Origin: Poronia punctata
Lineage: Eukaryota; Ascomycota; Sordariomycetes; Xylariales; Xylariaceae
DNA: 64,000 bases
NCBI GenBank assembly: GCA_022579005.1
Contig: MU401587.1
Location: 41,745-105,744, forward strand
Reading direction: 5' to 3'
Every line of letters starts with the position of its first letter. The stretch's first letter is position 1. Below, in pieces: positions 49,472-59,611 of this stretch. The notes beneath the pieces were generated by a model. The model had not been told where the DNA came from, ran no database searches, and saw only the letters and a program-made list of their open reading frames with translations. Position numbers and translations under genes: made by a program.

Positions 49472-49996
49472 TCTGTCATGACCTGGGGAGAACAATATAT
49501 AAGTACACAGGCGGTCAGCTATACAGAGCTGCGTTATATAGTCGGCATTTTTCGATGGAAATGCCTATGTATTTGAACTAAGGCTTCGCCAAATCCACGG
49601 GCCCACGAGTGAATTTTGAGCCTACGTAGCTCTACCGGTTTATTGACAGAGGTAGTTATAACGATTTGGATTCCAAATATATATCGAGCTTCCACCTGAG
49701 GAGCCGCAATGTAGGGACAGGCTAAGATACCCTGTCCCCTGTCATGTCAAGATATACAAGTCCGAGCTTCTAACTTGGTTCGAGACATCGCCTCCGAGTG
49801 TAGAAATACTGAAGTTTGGCTAATCCGGAAAAAAGATCAAAGCCAAATAGGTAAATATCTCGGCGGCCTGATTGAGGATGTATCTCTTATAACCTCGGAA
49901 GAAATCGGTGTCAAAATGCTGCTCTGATTGTGACCTCTAAATGTACAATTGATCGTCTTGTCTGATCAAACTAGCACCCGCATTATACAGTGACAT
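49472..49996. other. Convergent intergenic region, no gene seen
   Basis: 525 bp between the 3' ends of the NACHT-ankyrin gene and the ATP synthase subunit gene. Confidence 0.5.
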
Positions 49997-50355
49997 CTAG
50001 TGCTTCGTCTTCTTCTCTTCCGAATCGGCTTGCTTCAAGAAGTTCCTACGGCTGTGTTAGCATTCTCGACGATGACCGAGGTTTCCGCATGGGGTCGCAT
50101 ACTGGATGAAATCGGCCTCGTCTGAGCTTGACGCGTTGATCGGGGGAGTCGTCTGGGCCGTCTTCTTGCTAGGGCCACTGACAGCCAGGTAGGTACCGCC
50201 GAAAAGTGTACCGAGGACACCAAGAGCGAGCTGTGAAGCGCCAAAGATTCGTCAGTCCTTTTTGTTTCATCTCACCGCAATGCACATCTTTCCGGGAGAG
50301 TTCTTACGTAGTGCGAACCGATCTGGCGGCCGAGGATGTTGTACATTTGAACCAT
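49997..50355 (-). CDS. ATP19: Mitochondrial ATP synthase subunit k (Atp19)
   Basis: Small inner-membrane subunit of F1Fo ATP synthase found with the dimeric enzyme. Three exons: 50355-50308, 50230-50103 and 50045-49997, give 74 residues. The frame is restored at both junctions (GTAAGA...ACAG and GTATGC...GTAG). The N-terminus MVQMYNILGRQIGSHY is followed by one membrane helix (LALGVLGTLFGGTYLAV), then SGPSKKTA, a Ser/Asp/Glu segment and a Lys-rich end (EEKKTKH). Size, single helix and motif order match the fungal subunit k family. Its exons are short, and a caller ignoring splicing would miss the gene. Confidence 0.9.
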
Positions 50356-50827
50356 TTTGACGGTGATGAGTGTCGTGTGCGAAACGAGAGGACGGATGGG
50401 AGCTGACGGCGGCTTTGTCGTTGTTGAGGTTGAAGAGTGTTGCCAAAATAAGTGCTCAAAGCTCCCCCGTCCAATGGAAATTCCAATGGGACTTTGGTTC
50501 TAGCGGTGGGTCATACTTGCTACCTTCAAGTCTCGGGTTGGTGGATTTTCACTCATAACTGAATGTTGCTTAAATACGTGCACCAGCTGCAAACGAAAAT
50601 AATTACGTCCCTGCTTAAACCTAATAGGGTAGCATATATATGCGACCCACAAGGGCCCGATAGTTTACCTAGACCAGAGGCTAGTGAGCACCGGGACCTT
50701 TGAGTAGAAAACTCGACCCATTCCTCTCTTCTTCTTCTATCTTCCTTCCTTTATTCCTCATTTCTGTTCGCCAGATAATGAGGCACAGGGCTGTATACAT
50801 ATTATAGAGCGTATAGACGTGGCAGGT
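50356..50827. other. Divergent promoter region ATP19 / orphan gene
   Basis: 472 bp with both 5' flanks. A polypyrimidine stretch on the plus strand (about 50722-50762) lies upstream of the right-hand gene. Confidence 0.45.
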
Positions 50828-52607
50828 ATGGATACTCAGCTTCTCACTCAAACATTGGTCGAGTCTTTCAATGCTTTGGCCGATGAAGTGCAGAGTCTGA
50901 GCGACAGGCAGACGGTTTTGGAGCACAAGCTTCGGTATGCACATGAACAGGTAAGCCACTGAAACTGTCGCCCTATTCCTTCCCTTGTTCCCCTCTTTCC
51001 CTTGCTAGCACTCCCATCCCCTTCCTTTCTATTACCAGTGAGGAATGCGACCCTGTTCGCCAAGTCTGGTAAGTATTCTCCTACTTCGCCGGTTATCATG
51101 ATGAAACAATCTTTAGCTCTAGATCGCGAGTTACCTTCGCGGTAGCGCTGAACGACAACTTACCAAAGTTTCTGAATGCCCTACCACAGTCATCTTGCTT
51201 CTCCGACCACCAGCCACTTTGTGCTCATTTGATGACTAACATGACCTTGGTCGCTTCTAGTTTCAGTATCTGGCCGATAAATATGCGCCCGCCGCGCCTG
51301 CGGTATCAGAGACATTGGTGAACCTACAGGTTCCGCCTGAAATACACAATTCCTCTCTAGCAAATACAAACTTTGTTCCACTTCCTAAACGGAAGGCCTC
51401 CGATTCTAAACATCAAATTGCCGTGATCATCCGCGAAGGTAGACGCGTCGCTTCGTCCCTAACCGACTTCAGCAAGAGTAGCCATACCAGCAGAAGTAGG
51501 GATAGTCTCGATCCCCCAACTATGACCTCCATGTCCACCATCCTCGAGCAGGACTTCACCGTCGAAGGAAAGAAAGGTAGCTTGGACTGTCCCTTCTCGC
51601 CGCCAAACGAACAGGATATGCGAGATGGAGATGAGCTCGGCCAAGGCCAGCACGATGCACCGGCACAGCATGAAGACCCCATTTGTGCAGCAATGTTTGA
51701 CGAGACTGGTTCGCAGCCTGCCGCAGCCGCGACGTGTCCTATCCGCTATATGAACCAACACTCTCCAGAGGAACTAGCAACCTACCTTGAGAAACACAAG
51801 CATGAGCTACCCAGAAGCCATGAGATCTGTGTTAGGCGATACCAGAAGAATGAAGAACATATCAGAAAGCTAGACGCCAAGTATGGCAATCTCGCTAGTA
51901 TGGTTGAGGGACTTGGTAAAATCCACCAGCCGATGCTACCCGAGCAGGATACCCGCCCCCAGAGTGATGTAGAGAGAGCCTCGGATGATAGGGTACAGAA
52001 CTGGGCACATACTGTAAGCGCAACCGTTGCTGATGACCCCGATCGATCTGTGCTGGATGACGGGGGCGAAGATGAGGAGAGACAGAGCCACTTTGATCGA
52101 CCGTTGAAAGAGGTCCGCGTCGGCGAGTCTCCTAGCCGCCCGTGGGGCATTCAAGTCCCAGTCTTCTCGGATGTCCATTCGAGCCAGGGCATCCCTCGTG
52201 GACGCCCGGAGTCCCTTCCGGCGGCCCCCGTCCATATGCCGTCCCCTGTCCCTGAAGCGCAGATGTCAACGCAAAAGGCGGGTAAATGTCCTTTCGACCA
52301 CACGAAGTTGTCCTCGATGATGAACAATGCAGCCCCTCACAAACAAGAGGACAGGGATTCTATTCGACTAGCCGATATCCCCCCGATAAATCCACCGTTC
52401 ACCCCCGCCCAGCACGCCCAGCCTCGCGTGTCGGCTCAAACAGCTCCCAGTCCATTCCCCCAGCCTGCCTTTGTCAACACAGCAGGACCGTCACGCTCAA
52501 AGCAGGACGGCACTCCCCAGATGGTCTTCACCGGCCCGGTCTTCATTGGCTATCCAGTTGAACAGGCCATACAGCTTCTACAGCAGTTCCAGACACAACA
52601 ACAGTGA
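50828..52607 (+). CDS. Uncharacterised protein with N-terminal coiled coil and Cys/His motif
   Basis: I do not recognise a named family. Two exons, 50828-50950 and 51261-52607, predict 489 residues. The 310 bp intron is long for this genome. Residues about 1-55 form a heptad-like coiled coil (ESFNALADEVQSLSDRQ continuing into RYAHEQFQYLADKYAPA across the junction), which supports the join. The middle is Ser/Arg-rich and low-complexity. A compact Cys/His-rich segment at about 199-232 reads TCPIRYMNQHSPEELATYLE, then HKHELPRSHEIC, followed by RRYQKNEEHIRKLDAKYGNL. A second CPFDHTKL lies near residue 335, and CPFSPPNEQ near 155. Spaced Cys and His residues could bind a metal, but this is inference. 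The Pro-rich C-terminus ends in a Gln-rich helix. No membrane segment or signal peptide. Confidence 0.8.
51039..51068 (+). other. Possible 30-nt poison cassette exon
   Basis: Inside the long intron of the orphan gene, a pyrimidine-rich 3' splice site (TTTCTATTACCAG) and a strong GTAAGT 5' site flank 30 bases. In the phase left by exon 1 the first codon of this segment would be TGA. Inclusion would therefore truncate the protein after 41 residues. RNA evidence is absent. Confidence 0.35.
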
Positions 52608-53027
52608 GATCCAGCTACATTCAACGCTGGCAAGTGATGATTTTCTTTGTTTCATTCCGGCTGAGACGGAACAATAGTCTCGCCGACTAATGATATTCAA
52701 TGACGGGTTATGGCAGGCGGGAACTTTTTTTTTATGGCATTGATAGCGTTCGTAAAGCAAACCAGCATCAGTCAGGCGTTGGGAATTAAATGGGAAATGA
52801 CGGACATTATAATACACTCTCGACATAGTCGATCTATAATCGTGCGTCGAGGTATGATAATAGGTGAATTGGCTTCATGGTATGTAAACCATCCATCTGT
52901 AACGCCGAGCAGAGAATAAACAGATTTCAACCGGTAGCCAATAAAAGTTGTATTCCTAACGCCATGCAAAAAGTCTATGTGTTGTGTGGTACCATCCAAT
53001 ATGTTTGTAGTGTTTGTAAGAAAACAG
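52608..53027. other. Convergent intergenic region, no gene seen
   Basis: 420 bp between the orphan gene and TVP38 3' ends. Confidence 0.5.
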
Positions 53028-54290
53028 TTATTGTACACCAACGTGTCTCGACGCGCCTTCGCCACTCGTCCTATCCGGACCGCTATCGGCATCGTCTTCG
53101 TCTCTATACGTATCAAGTACGCCATCAGGACTATCCCAAAGCGAAATGTCATCATCGTCCATGAGCGCTGCGGCATCGTTCTCCCCAGACCGTCTCGAGC
53201 CCACAATCCCCTCCTCCACATCGTCATCATACTCGAACTCATCCGGCCGCAGAGCCGAGTTGCCGCCTGTGGCGGCCGCCTCCTCTAGCGCGATCTCTTT
53301 GGCGCGCCGCATCGTGCGCTGATAGACGAACCAGCCGACGGCGATGCCGAGAATGGAGCCGAGCAAGATGCTGAGGTAGTTGATGATCCGGGTGCTCGTG
53401 GGCATGTCGTCGTTCTCGGCCAGTTGGGCGAGGCGATCGCCGATGAAGATGTGTATGAAAAGCTTGGGCGTGGACAGGGCGGTGGCGAGGACGAACGTGC
53501 CGGGCGATATGCTCGGGATCGTGGCCAGGAACCCGTTGCTCAGACTATAGGGCAGGGGGCAGAAACGGATGGCGGCCAGGACGGGCAGGCCGTCGCGGCG
53601 CAGGACCTGGCCGAGGGCGACGAAGCGGCGGTCTTCGCCGACGAGACGGTGCACGTAGCCGCTGAGCACGGTGCGGCTCGCGAAAAACGATGCCGTGGAT
53701 CCGATCACGGTGGCTGCGGCCACGATGGGCCAGCCGCCGGGGAAGCCGTAGACGAAGCCGGCGATGGTGAGGGTCGTGCTGTACCCGATCATGGGCGGGA
53801 AGGCGGTGGCGCACGAGAGGAGGAACAAGAGGATCCAGCCGCCGGGGAGCGCACGCCAGCCCTCGGCCACGGGACCCAGGGCCGCGAAGATGCGGTGAGA
53901 GAACACCAGGAAGACGATGGCTAGGGCGAGCGTGGCTATGCCTGCGACGCAGGCCATGGCGCGCTGCTTGGGCGTCATGCTGTAGCCGAGCTTCAAGAGC
54001 TTGTTCAGCACCGACACGCTGCCCTGCATCACGCGGTTGCCGAACGGTTGGTTGTCCGCGCTGTTACTGGTGCGCGAGTAGGGGGTCGATAGCCGACGCA
54101 TTCCGTGCGGACGCGGTCGTCCGAACAGCGATTCGGTACTCCCTCTTCCTCCGACGGTGTTGGGTGACGTCTGCGCCCATGGCGGCAATCCAGCGTTGGG
54201 GGATGGCATATGTGGTGGTGGTGACTCGGACGACGGGGTGGTCGGGAGGGACAGCGCCTGTGCCGCGGAGATGGAGTAGTCGGTCGGCAT
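53028..54290 (-). CDS. TVP38: Golgi membrane protein Tvp38 (VTT/DedA domain)
   Basis: Tvp38 belongs to the VTT (VMP1/TMEM41/DedA) family of membrane proteins, several of which scramble lipids; the yeast protein is in Golgi vesicles. A single exon encodes 420 residues. A Pro/Ser-rich cytosolic N-terminus (1-95) precedes KLGYSMTPKQRAM and a first helix (about 112-132). The VTT core then follows: PGGWILLFLLSCATAFPPMIGYST, GFVYGFPGGWPIVAAATVIGSTASFFASR (the diagnostic G-x-x-x-G loop) and LAAIRFCPLPYSLSNGFL. A last helix (YLSILLGSILGIAVGWFVY) precedes an acidic cytosolic tail. The high GC content yields long antisense open frames that are not real genes. Length and motif order match filamentous-fungal Tvp38. 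Confidence 0.93.
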   Translation of the reverse strand: MPTDYSISAAQALSLPTTPSSESPPPHMPSPNAGLPPWAQTSPNTVGGRGSTESLFGRPRPHGMRRLSTPYSRTSNSADNQPFGNRVMQGSVSVLNKLLKLGYSMTPKQRAMACVAGIATLALAIVFLVFSHRIFAALGPVAEGWRALPGGWILLFLLSCATAFPPMIGYSTTLTIAGFVYGFPGGWPIVAAATVIGSTASFFASRTVLSGYVHRLVGEDRRFVALGQVLRRDGLPVLAAIRFCPLPYSLSNGFLATIPSISPGTFVLATALSTPKLFIHIFIGDRLAQLAENDDMPTSTRIINYLSILLGSILGIAVGWFVYQRTMRRAKEIALEEAAATGGNSALRPDEFEYDDDVEEGIVGSRRSGENDAAALMDDDDISLWDSPDGVLDTYRDEDDADSGPDRTSGEGASRHVGVQ

Positions 54291-56023
54291 TGTTGTAGGT
54301 TCTTCGCAATATCGCTATCCTATCGTCGGGTACGTTATCTTGATAATAGTAGGTAGACGATTTTCTGGATCAAGGACTCCGACGCCGGCTCTCGATCCTC
54401 CAATTCGACCCAGGTTTCGGCTTTTCTTTGCTTAGATAGTCGTTTCTCTATCCATGCTGTCCCTTACTTCTAAAGAGGCTGTTTCTGAAGCTGTTGATCT
54501 GTAGGTAGGTCGTTGAATCGAACCTTAACCGGGTGAGATTGTTGTCAGTACATAATCATGATGATGGTGGTGAGGTAAGACGTTGTGGGGCTTAGCTAGG
54601 CGTATACCTAACCTAACCTAGACTAGTTCCCGGGGCGCCGGGAAGGTGTGCTGTGCCGCGTTTGCAAGCTGATACCAGAGGTGGTCCCTGTCCCTGACTC
54701 CCTATCCTTAACTACAAGCCTACATCTTGTTCTCAGGGGTTCCGTAGGTTCATATGAGGGATAGCAATTTGAAATGAGCAGCAACTACGAAGATGTGTAC
54801 AGACACGAGTCTGACTTATGTCTACTTAGAAAAAGGGACGGGCCGCTAGACATGGACATGGAGGTTAGATGTTATTACCTCAGTGTTTTAGGTATTACAT
54901 CATCACAAGGTTTAGATTAGTGCGAGCTGAAATCCTGCGACAATGTCAAGAATTATTCTAAGAATTGGTCATGCTTGGACATCTTTCAACCACATGCTTA
55001 TTAACCGACATCCTGATACTCACGCAAGGGACCTTATTGCTGTCAATGCTTCATGTTGGTGGATGGTGTGAGCATACACCGCTCACTCCAGCACAGGACT
55101 GACAGCTATATAGAATCACTGCGTTTGTCTACCCTGCCACAACTTACAAGCTGTCAGAAAAACATGGTAGATACAGGTCTCTGTGGGGTTCTCCCTGTCC
55201 TTTGTTTCTTCTACGCGAGACCAAAACTGGGTAACATAACAGACACCTATTAAGTTTATCTCCCCGAACTATCTAATAGCGAATAAGGTAGGTTTCTTGA
55301 TTGGACTATCTGTGTTTGTACACCACATTGGAAGCAAATCAGAGGTGCAGCTACACAACCCGCGACCCGTGACGTGAACCGTGAGGGGGGAGGGGGGAGG
55401 GGGGAGGGGTGAGAGGTAAGAAGGTGATAGGTGCTTACAGGATATCTCAGTCATACTAGGAGTAGGAATTACTACCATACACTATGCAAGCGCTGAAGTT
55501 TTGTGGCATATCACTCGACACGTTGTGCCTGTTTTGTTTGTTATGTCAGATCACATCCAGTCGTCTGGCTCTGGTTAGTAGGTATCCTAAGCCCGGGGGG
55601 CACTTATTTACATTCTCAAAGACTACGGCGGGACCTCGTTGATTCAAATATTGACAGACGGCGCGTCGACCTGAAAGCTTCTTTGGTCTCGATACCTAAT
55701 CATACTCGTATAACAATAAGGTAGGCAACGAAGCTAGGTAACCATTATAGCAAGGCCCAAGTTTCTAACTGCATGTATGTAGCATTCTGCCTGGGTGAAA
55801 TCATTCGTGATACCACCTCATTGTATGGTTGCTCATTGATAGAACCTGCCTATCAGGTTGCACAGAAGTGGCATACGGCATGTATATAAAGCATTTCCTC
55901 GCAGTCTCTTTCCTTGTGCTTTCATCTAATCCCAAACCTCTCCTGTTTTCTCTACCTAGTAAGGTTTGATCTCCATCTACCTAACCTATTCTTACCTAAA
56001 CAACCATCAACTTCATCATCATC
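54291..56023. other. 1.7 kb intergenic region, no gene seen
   Basis: Contains the TVP38 promoter on the left, a G-run array at 55383-55410 and the promoter of the small secreted protein. TAGGTA/TACCTA motifs are frequent (about 54600-54620, 55725, 55970-55995). No supported gene. Confidence 0.5.
55383..55410 (+). repeat. GGGGGGA tandem, strong quadruplex-forming array
   Basis: Three consecutive G6-A units plus a G4 run. One-base loops make this among the most stable quadruplex patterns. It stands in intergenic DNA more than 600 bp from either gene. Confidence 0.8.
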
Positions 56024-56330
56024 ATGAAACTCATCGCAACCATCCTACTGGCAAACGCCCTCGCCGTAGAAGCCGGCCCGGTCGGCTACGGAATATGTCA
56101 AGCCGGATGCTCGGGTGTCGTCATGGCTTGTTACGGTGCTGCTGGCTTTACCTGGGGCGCTACACGTAAGTTCCGCGGCAAGACATGACATTAGGTACAG
56201 AGACTGACTTCTTGAAAAAAAAAACCCCGTAGTGGGCGCGAGCGCACCGGCGTCTATTATCGCTTGTAACACGGCCTTTGGCACTTGCCAGGCCGCATGC
56301 GCTGCTGTGCTGTTGACGCCGACACCCTGA
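56024..56330 (+). CDS. Small cysteine-rich secreted protein ('zygote-specific' type family)
   Basis: Two exons, 56024-56165 and 56233-56330, with a 67 bp GTAAGT...GTAG intron; the product is 79 residues. A signal peptide (MKLIATILLANALAVEAGP) is followed by a mature chain of about 61 residues with six Cys: GICQAGC, MACYGAAG, IIACN and GTCQAAC. The rest is mostly Ala/Gly, ending LLTPTP. I recall this pattern from small fungal proteins annotated as 'zygote-specific protein'; their function is unknown. The two CxxxC-like motifs suggest disulfide bonding. The start is supported by the Kozak-like ATCATCATG and the signal peptide. Secretion is inferred from sequence only; an effector role is possible but unproven. 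Confidence 0.8.
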
Positions 56331-56603
56331 AGAAAGAAAAAGAAATTGCGGGGATATAGGGGATATCCCCCTCTTGACGACACATCCAGCTACTTCGACT
56401 TACTAGACTCTACTAGGGTCGCTGTCGTTTATGCTTGCTTCGGGATGGTTCCACCACTTGTCCCATCACGGACAGGACGGTATGGAGAAGAATGCGGGTT
56501 ATTGTACTCTATTATTCATCCGGAACATCAGTCTGGACGGCTACTATGCAATGAGAGACCCCGGTTAGGTATCTGAATACTTGACAGACTTCCCCAACTA
56601 AAT

Positions 56604-57767
56604 TCATTTGATTTCCACCCCTAGCGCTTCGTAGATGGCCCTTATATATGCCTTGGAAGCAGTATTTCCAACCAGGGTAGGCGACCTCTTGTTCATGACG
56701 TACGTAATCGTAACCTTCCGGCCGGCGTCGATGATCCCTAGGGAACCCCCCGAACCTCCCCAGAACGCGATATTCCCCGCGGGCAACCAGTCGTCGACCC
56801 AGTCCCCGTCTCCTTTCAGTGCGTATCCGATCCCGAAACGAATCGGGACTCCAACGGCGAGATCCATCCCAAAAGACTGTTCCTCGAAGATCAGGTCCGC
56901 AGTCTGCTTGGATATCGTCTGCTTAGCGCCCTCGCGCCCCGCGAGCGTGATAGTGGAGAGAATCCTATTCATCGCGCGCGCGTTACCATAGCCGTTCGAC
57001 GAGCCGACTTCACCCTGTCTCCATGCCGGACGCTTGCCCACGTCGGGCGGCAATGTAGGGTTCATCATGGCCTTGGCGAATAACGGGCCGGGCTTGAAGT
57101 TCGCAGGGGGGTTCGAAGGCGAAGGCGACGGCGGCGCAACAAAGACAGCCGCACGAGCGACATCCTCGTCACGAAGACCGATCTGGAAATCGACCCCGAG
57201 GGGCGCAGCAATGTTTTGGGCGATATAATCCTTCAGCCGCAGGCCCGTAGCCCGACGCACGACCTCGCCTATCAGATGGCCAAAGTTCCAGGCATGGTAA
57301 GCCGACGCCGTACCGGGCTCCCACCAAGGCGCCTGTGCAGCCAGTTTGGCCGCCGCCGGGATAGAGTCGCAGATGTCGTCCATCGTGACCTTGTCGTCCC
57401 AGCCGGCGACGCCCGACGAGTGCGAGAGCAGATGGCGCACCCGCACGTCTTCTTTGCCCTTGACCGCGAACTCGGGCCAGTATCTGGCCACTCTGTCGTC
57501 CAAGGACACGACGCCGCTGTCGATGAGCGTGAGCATCGCGAGACTGGTGACGAGCTTCGTGCTCGAGGCCACTCCGACGATGGTGTCTTCGACCCATGGT
57601 CGCTTGGTCTCCGGGTCGGCGTAGCCGCCCCAGAGGTCTACCACTTCCTCGCCATCGACGTTGACGGTTATGGTGGCGCCGATCTCTTCGCCCGAGTCGA
57701 TGAATTGTTGCAGCAGAGCTCGGACCTTTTCAAACTGCGGGGTGCATTTTCCATGTACTTCTGCCAT
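56604..57767 (-). CDS. Serine beta-lactamase-like esterase (class C / family VIII fold)
   Basis: One exon, 387 residues, no signal peptide. Proteins of this fold in fungi hydrolyse or transfer acyl groups (EstB-, LovD-type), acting on esters rather than antibiotics. The SxxK motif is SSTK (nucleophile Ser68 and Lys71) within IVGVASSTKLVTSLAML. RVRHLLSHSSGVAGW is a conserved structural motif. SAYHAWNFGHLIGEVVRR contains the tyrosine of the second motif, and FWGGSGGS near residue 340 takes the place of the KTG/HxG strand. Length and motif spacing are normal, so it should be active. No polyketide synthase is nearby, so a general intracellular esterase is more likely than a LovD-like acyltransferase. 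Confidence 0.87.
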   Translation of the reverse strand: MAEVHGKCTPQFEKVRALLQQFIDSGEEIGATITVNVDGEEVVDLWGGYADPETKRPWVEDTIVGVASSTKLVTSLAMLTLIDSGVVSLDDRVARYWPEFAVKGKEDVRVRHLLSHSSGVAGWDDKVTMDDICDSIPAAAKLAAQAPWWEPGTASAYHAWNFGHLIGEVVRRATGLRLKDYIAQNIAAPLGVDFQIGLRDEDVARAAVFVAPPSPSPSNPPANFKPGPLFAKAMMNPTLPPDVGKRPAWRQGEVGSSNGYGNARAMNRILSTITLAGREGAKQTISKQTADLIFEEQSFGMDLAVGVPIRFGIGYALKGDGDWVDDWLPAGNIAFWGGSGGSLGIIDAGRKVTITYVMNKRSPTLVGNTASKAYIRAIYEALGVEIK

Positions 57768-58352
57768 GTTTTCGAGATTTGGCGGCTTTCAGGCAATGAC
57801 TACACAAGGGATAGATGTACGTCCAAATGTATATGTTTTGACTTGAAGCTACTGAGTACGGTTGAGATAGCCGAGCACACATGGCTGCTTATATAGACCA
57901 ACATGTCGCCGTTTTGAAAGGCCCCTCGGCCAAAACCATCTACGCCATGAACACGGGAATAGGGGTCGAGTAGCCTATACCTACCTTAACTGGCTCGCCG
58001 GCGCCGTCGAAGGATCTTGTTGATATCTCACAGAGTCCGAGTCCCCGGTCGCCGAAATACCCAAAGACGGGGAATGTGTGGACCCAAAAACGGGTTTCGG
58101 TATGTGAGTCATTCGGCACGGTACCACTTTTGGTTTAGCTTGGATTCTTGGTAGTGAGATAGGATGCTGGTTATATATACTTGTACTCGTACACGCAATA
58201 GCACAAGTAATGGTAGTAACATAATACTGTACTAATAATACCATACTACAAGAAGGAGAAAGGCTACGGAATTGCTTGCATTAATCAATAAGATGGAAGA
58301 TGCTGCTCTAAAAAGCACACTTGGTTAACTAAAAAAGAAAGTCAAAAGAATT
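57768..58352. other. Intergenic region between esterase gene and tRNA
   Basis: Holds the esterase promoter and the 3' flank of the tRNA. Nothing else is recognised. Confidence 0.5.
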
Positions 58353-58424
58353 GTTCTCGCCCGGGGTCGAACCGGGGATCTTCTGTGTGTAAGACAGACG
58401 CCCTAACCACTAGGCCACAAGAAC
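58353..58424 (-). tRNA. tRNA-Val (anticodon UAC)
   Basis: A full cloverleaf folds on the minus strand: 7-bp acceptor stem (GTTCTTG / CGAGAAC, one G-U pair), and a D-arm with GCC...GGC. The 5-bp anticodon stem (TCTGT/ACAGA) has a 7-base loop CTTACAC, hence anticodon TAC. A 5-base variable loop and the T-arm CCCGG-TTCGACC-CCGGG follow. The internal promoter boxes A (TGGCCTAGTGG) and B (GGTTCGACC) are intact. No intron. A T-rich terminator on the sense strand follows (the complement of the A-run at about 58331-58336). It decodes GUA. Confidence 0.95.
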
Positions 58425-59611
58425 ATCGGATTCAAGGTCCAGTTCTAGTTGCAGATTGCTTGCACAAGTTATCCTAAGGCCCGTCGGACCTACAAATAGG
58501 TAAGATAACAAGGATTTCCCAACAAAGGCTACAGGGTAGTCGAAGCGCCCCCTACATAGTTTTAGGGGGGCTGGACTTGGAAGGGAGACGCAAACTTCAG
58601 GCAATGGCATGGATGTCTATTGTGTAAGTAGTGAGGGAGGTAGCTTTCTAGAATGTCTCGCCTGTGTATATTTCTTTTTACAGATATGTGCTATTCAGGG
58701 AACGGTGGCTTAGTTTCCATAGGGTGGGATAATTCATGCCAGGTATAGGCATGCTTGCGGCTGTCTTCGTCACTACCTTAGTCGTGTATTGCGTTCAGAC
58801 ATGTAGGCCAAGAAGGTATCAGTTTTCAAGATGTATTGCGGTTTCTGATGGAAACGCTCCTTTAAAGCCTGGGCTCTCCCAGAATTCCCTGGCATAGGCC
58901 TGTCTGTTCATTGTAGGAACAACAAAAAGACGCGGGGAGTGCAAGGGCCCGGCCGAACTTTTTCACTAAAGACCCGGAGGAAAGGTTTCTTGGTGTCAGC
59001 CGGTCCTTGGGACCCTTAATTGTTGCAGAGGCCATCGATCTCTATTGTTCATTGTGTATGATGGTGTGCTTTTGTCCATATCCAGAGTGTAGCATCATGA
59101 ACTGGCCAGTTACTCTTCATGCATATTCACGCCAACATAACCTTTTTGAGCAAACCATTTCCAAGGCCTCCATATAGACGGTCACTTCATGTATTTTAGG
59201 AAACTGCATGTACATAACAAAATCTTCCTCAAAGTGCAGGTACGTGTTACAATACGCGGGTCTAGGCCCCCTCTTCACTGGTCGAATTTGAGCTATCTCC
59301 GCAGCCGTCGAGTGTTAGAGAGGTGCAACTTCCCCCATATCTACCTTTTGTAAGTAGGTAGTTTTAGTACCCAGAGTGGTTACTGGAGGTATCCTTCATT
59401 CCACTTGGAAAATTTTCATGCAGAGCTTACTTTGATGGCTCTCACCTTCTTCTCTTACCTGCCCATTACCAACCCTCTATTTTCGGTCTGGGTTGCTCAT
59501 ACTTGATATCCTCCACGTGTTTCCACGCCCGCTAGGTACGGCTCAAGGGTACCTTTCCTCCGAGTCACTTCCGTATCTAGGTACTTGACTGGGTTTGGCA
59601 GATTGGCAAAA
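58425..59611. other. 1.2 kb intergenic region, no gene seen
   Basis: Between the tRNA 5' end and the next gene. No supported coding segment. Confidence 0.5.

Noticed and set aside
53424..53924. 166-codon open frame antisense to TVP38
   Set aside because: Low-complexity Gly/Asp/Glu composition produced by GC-rich codons of the real gene; no domain.
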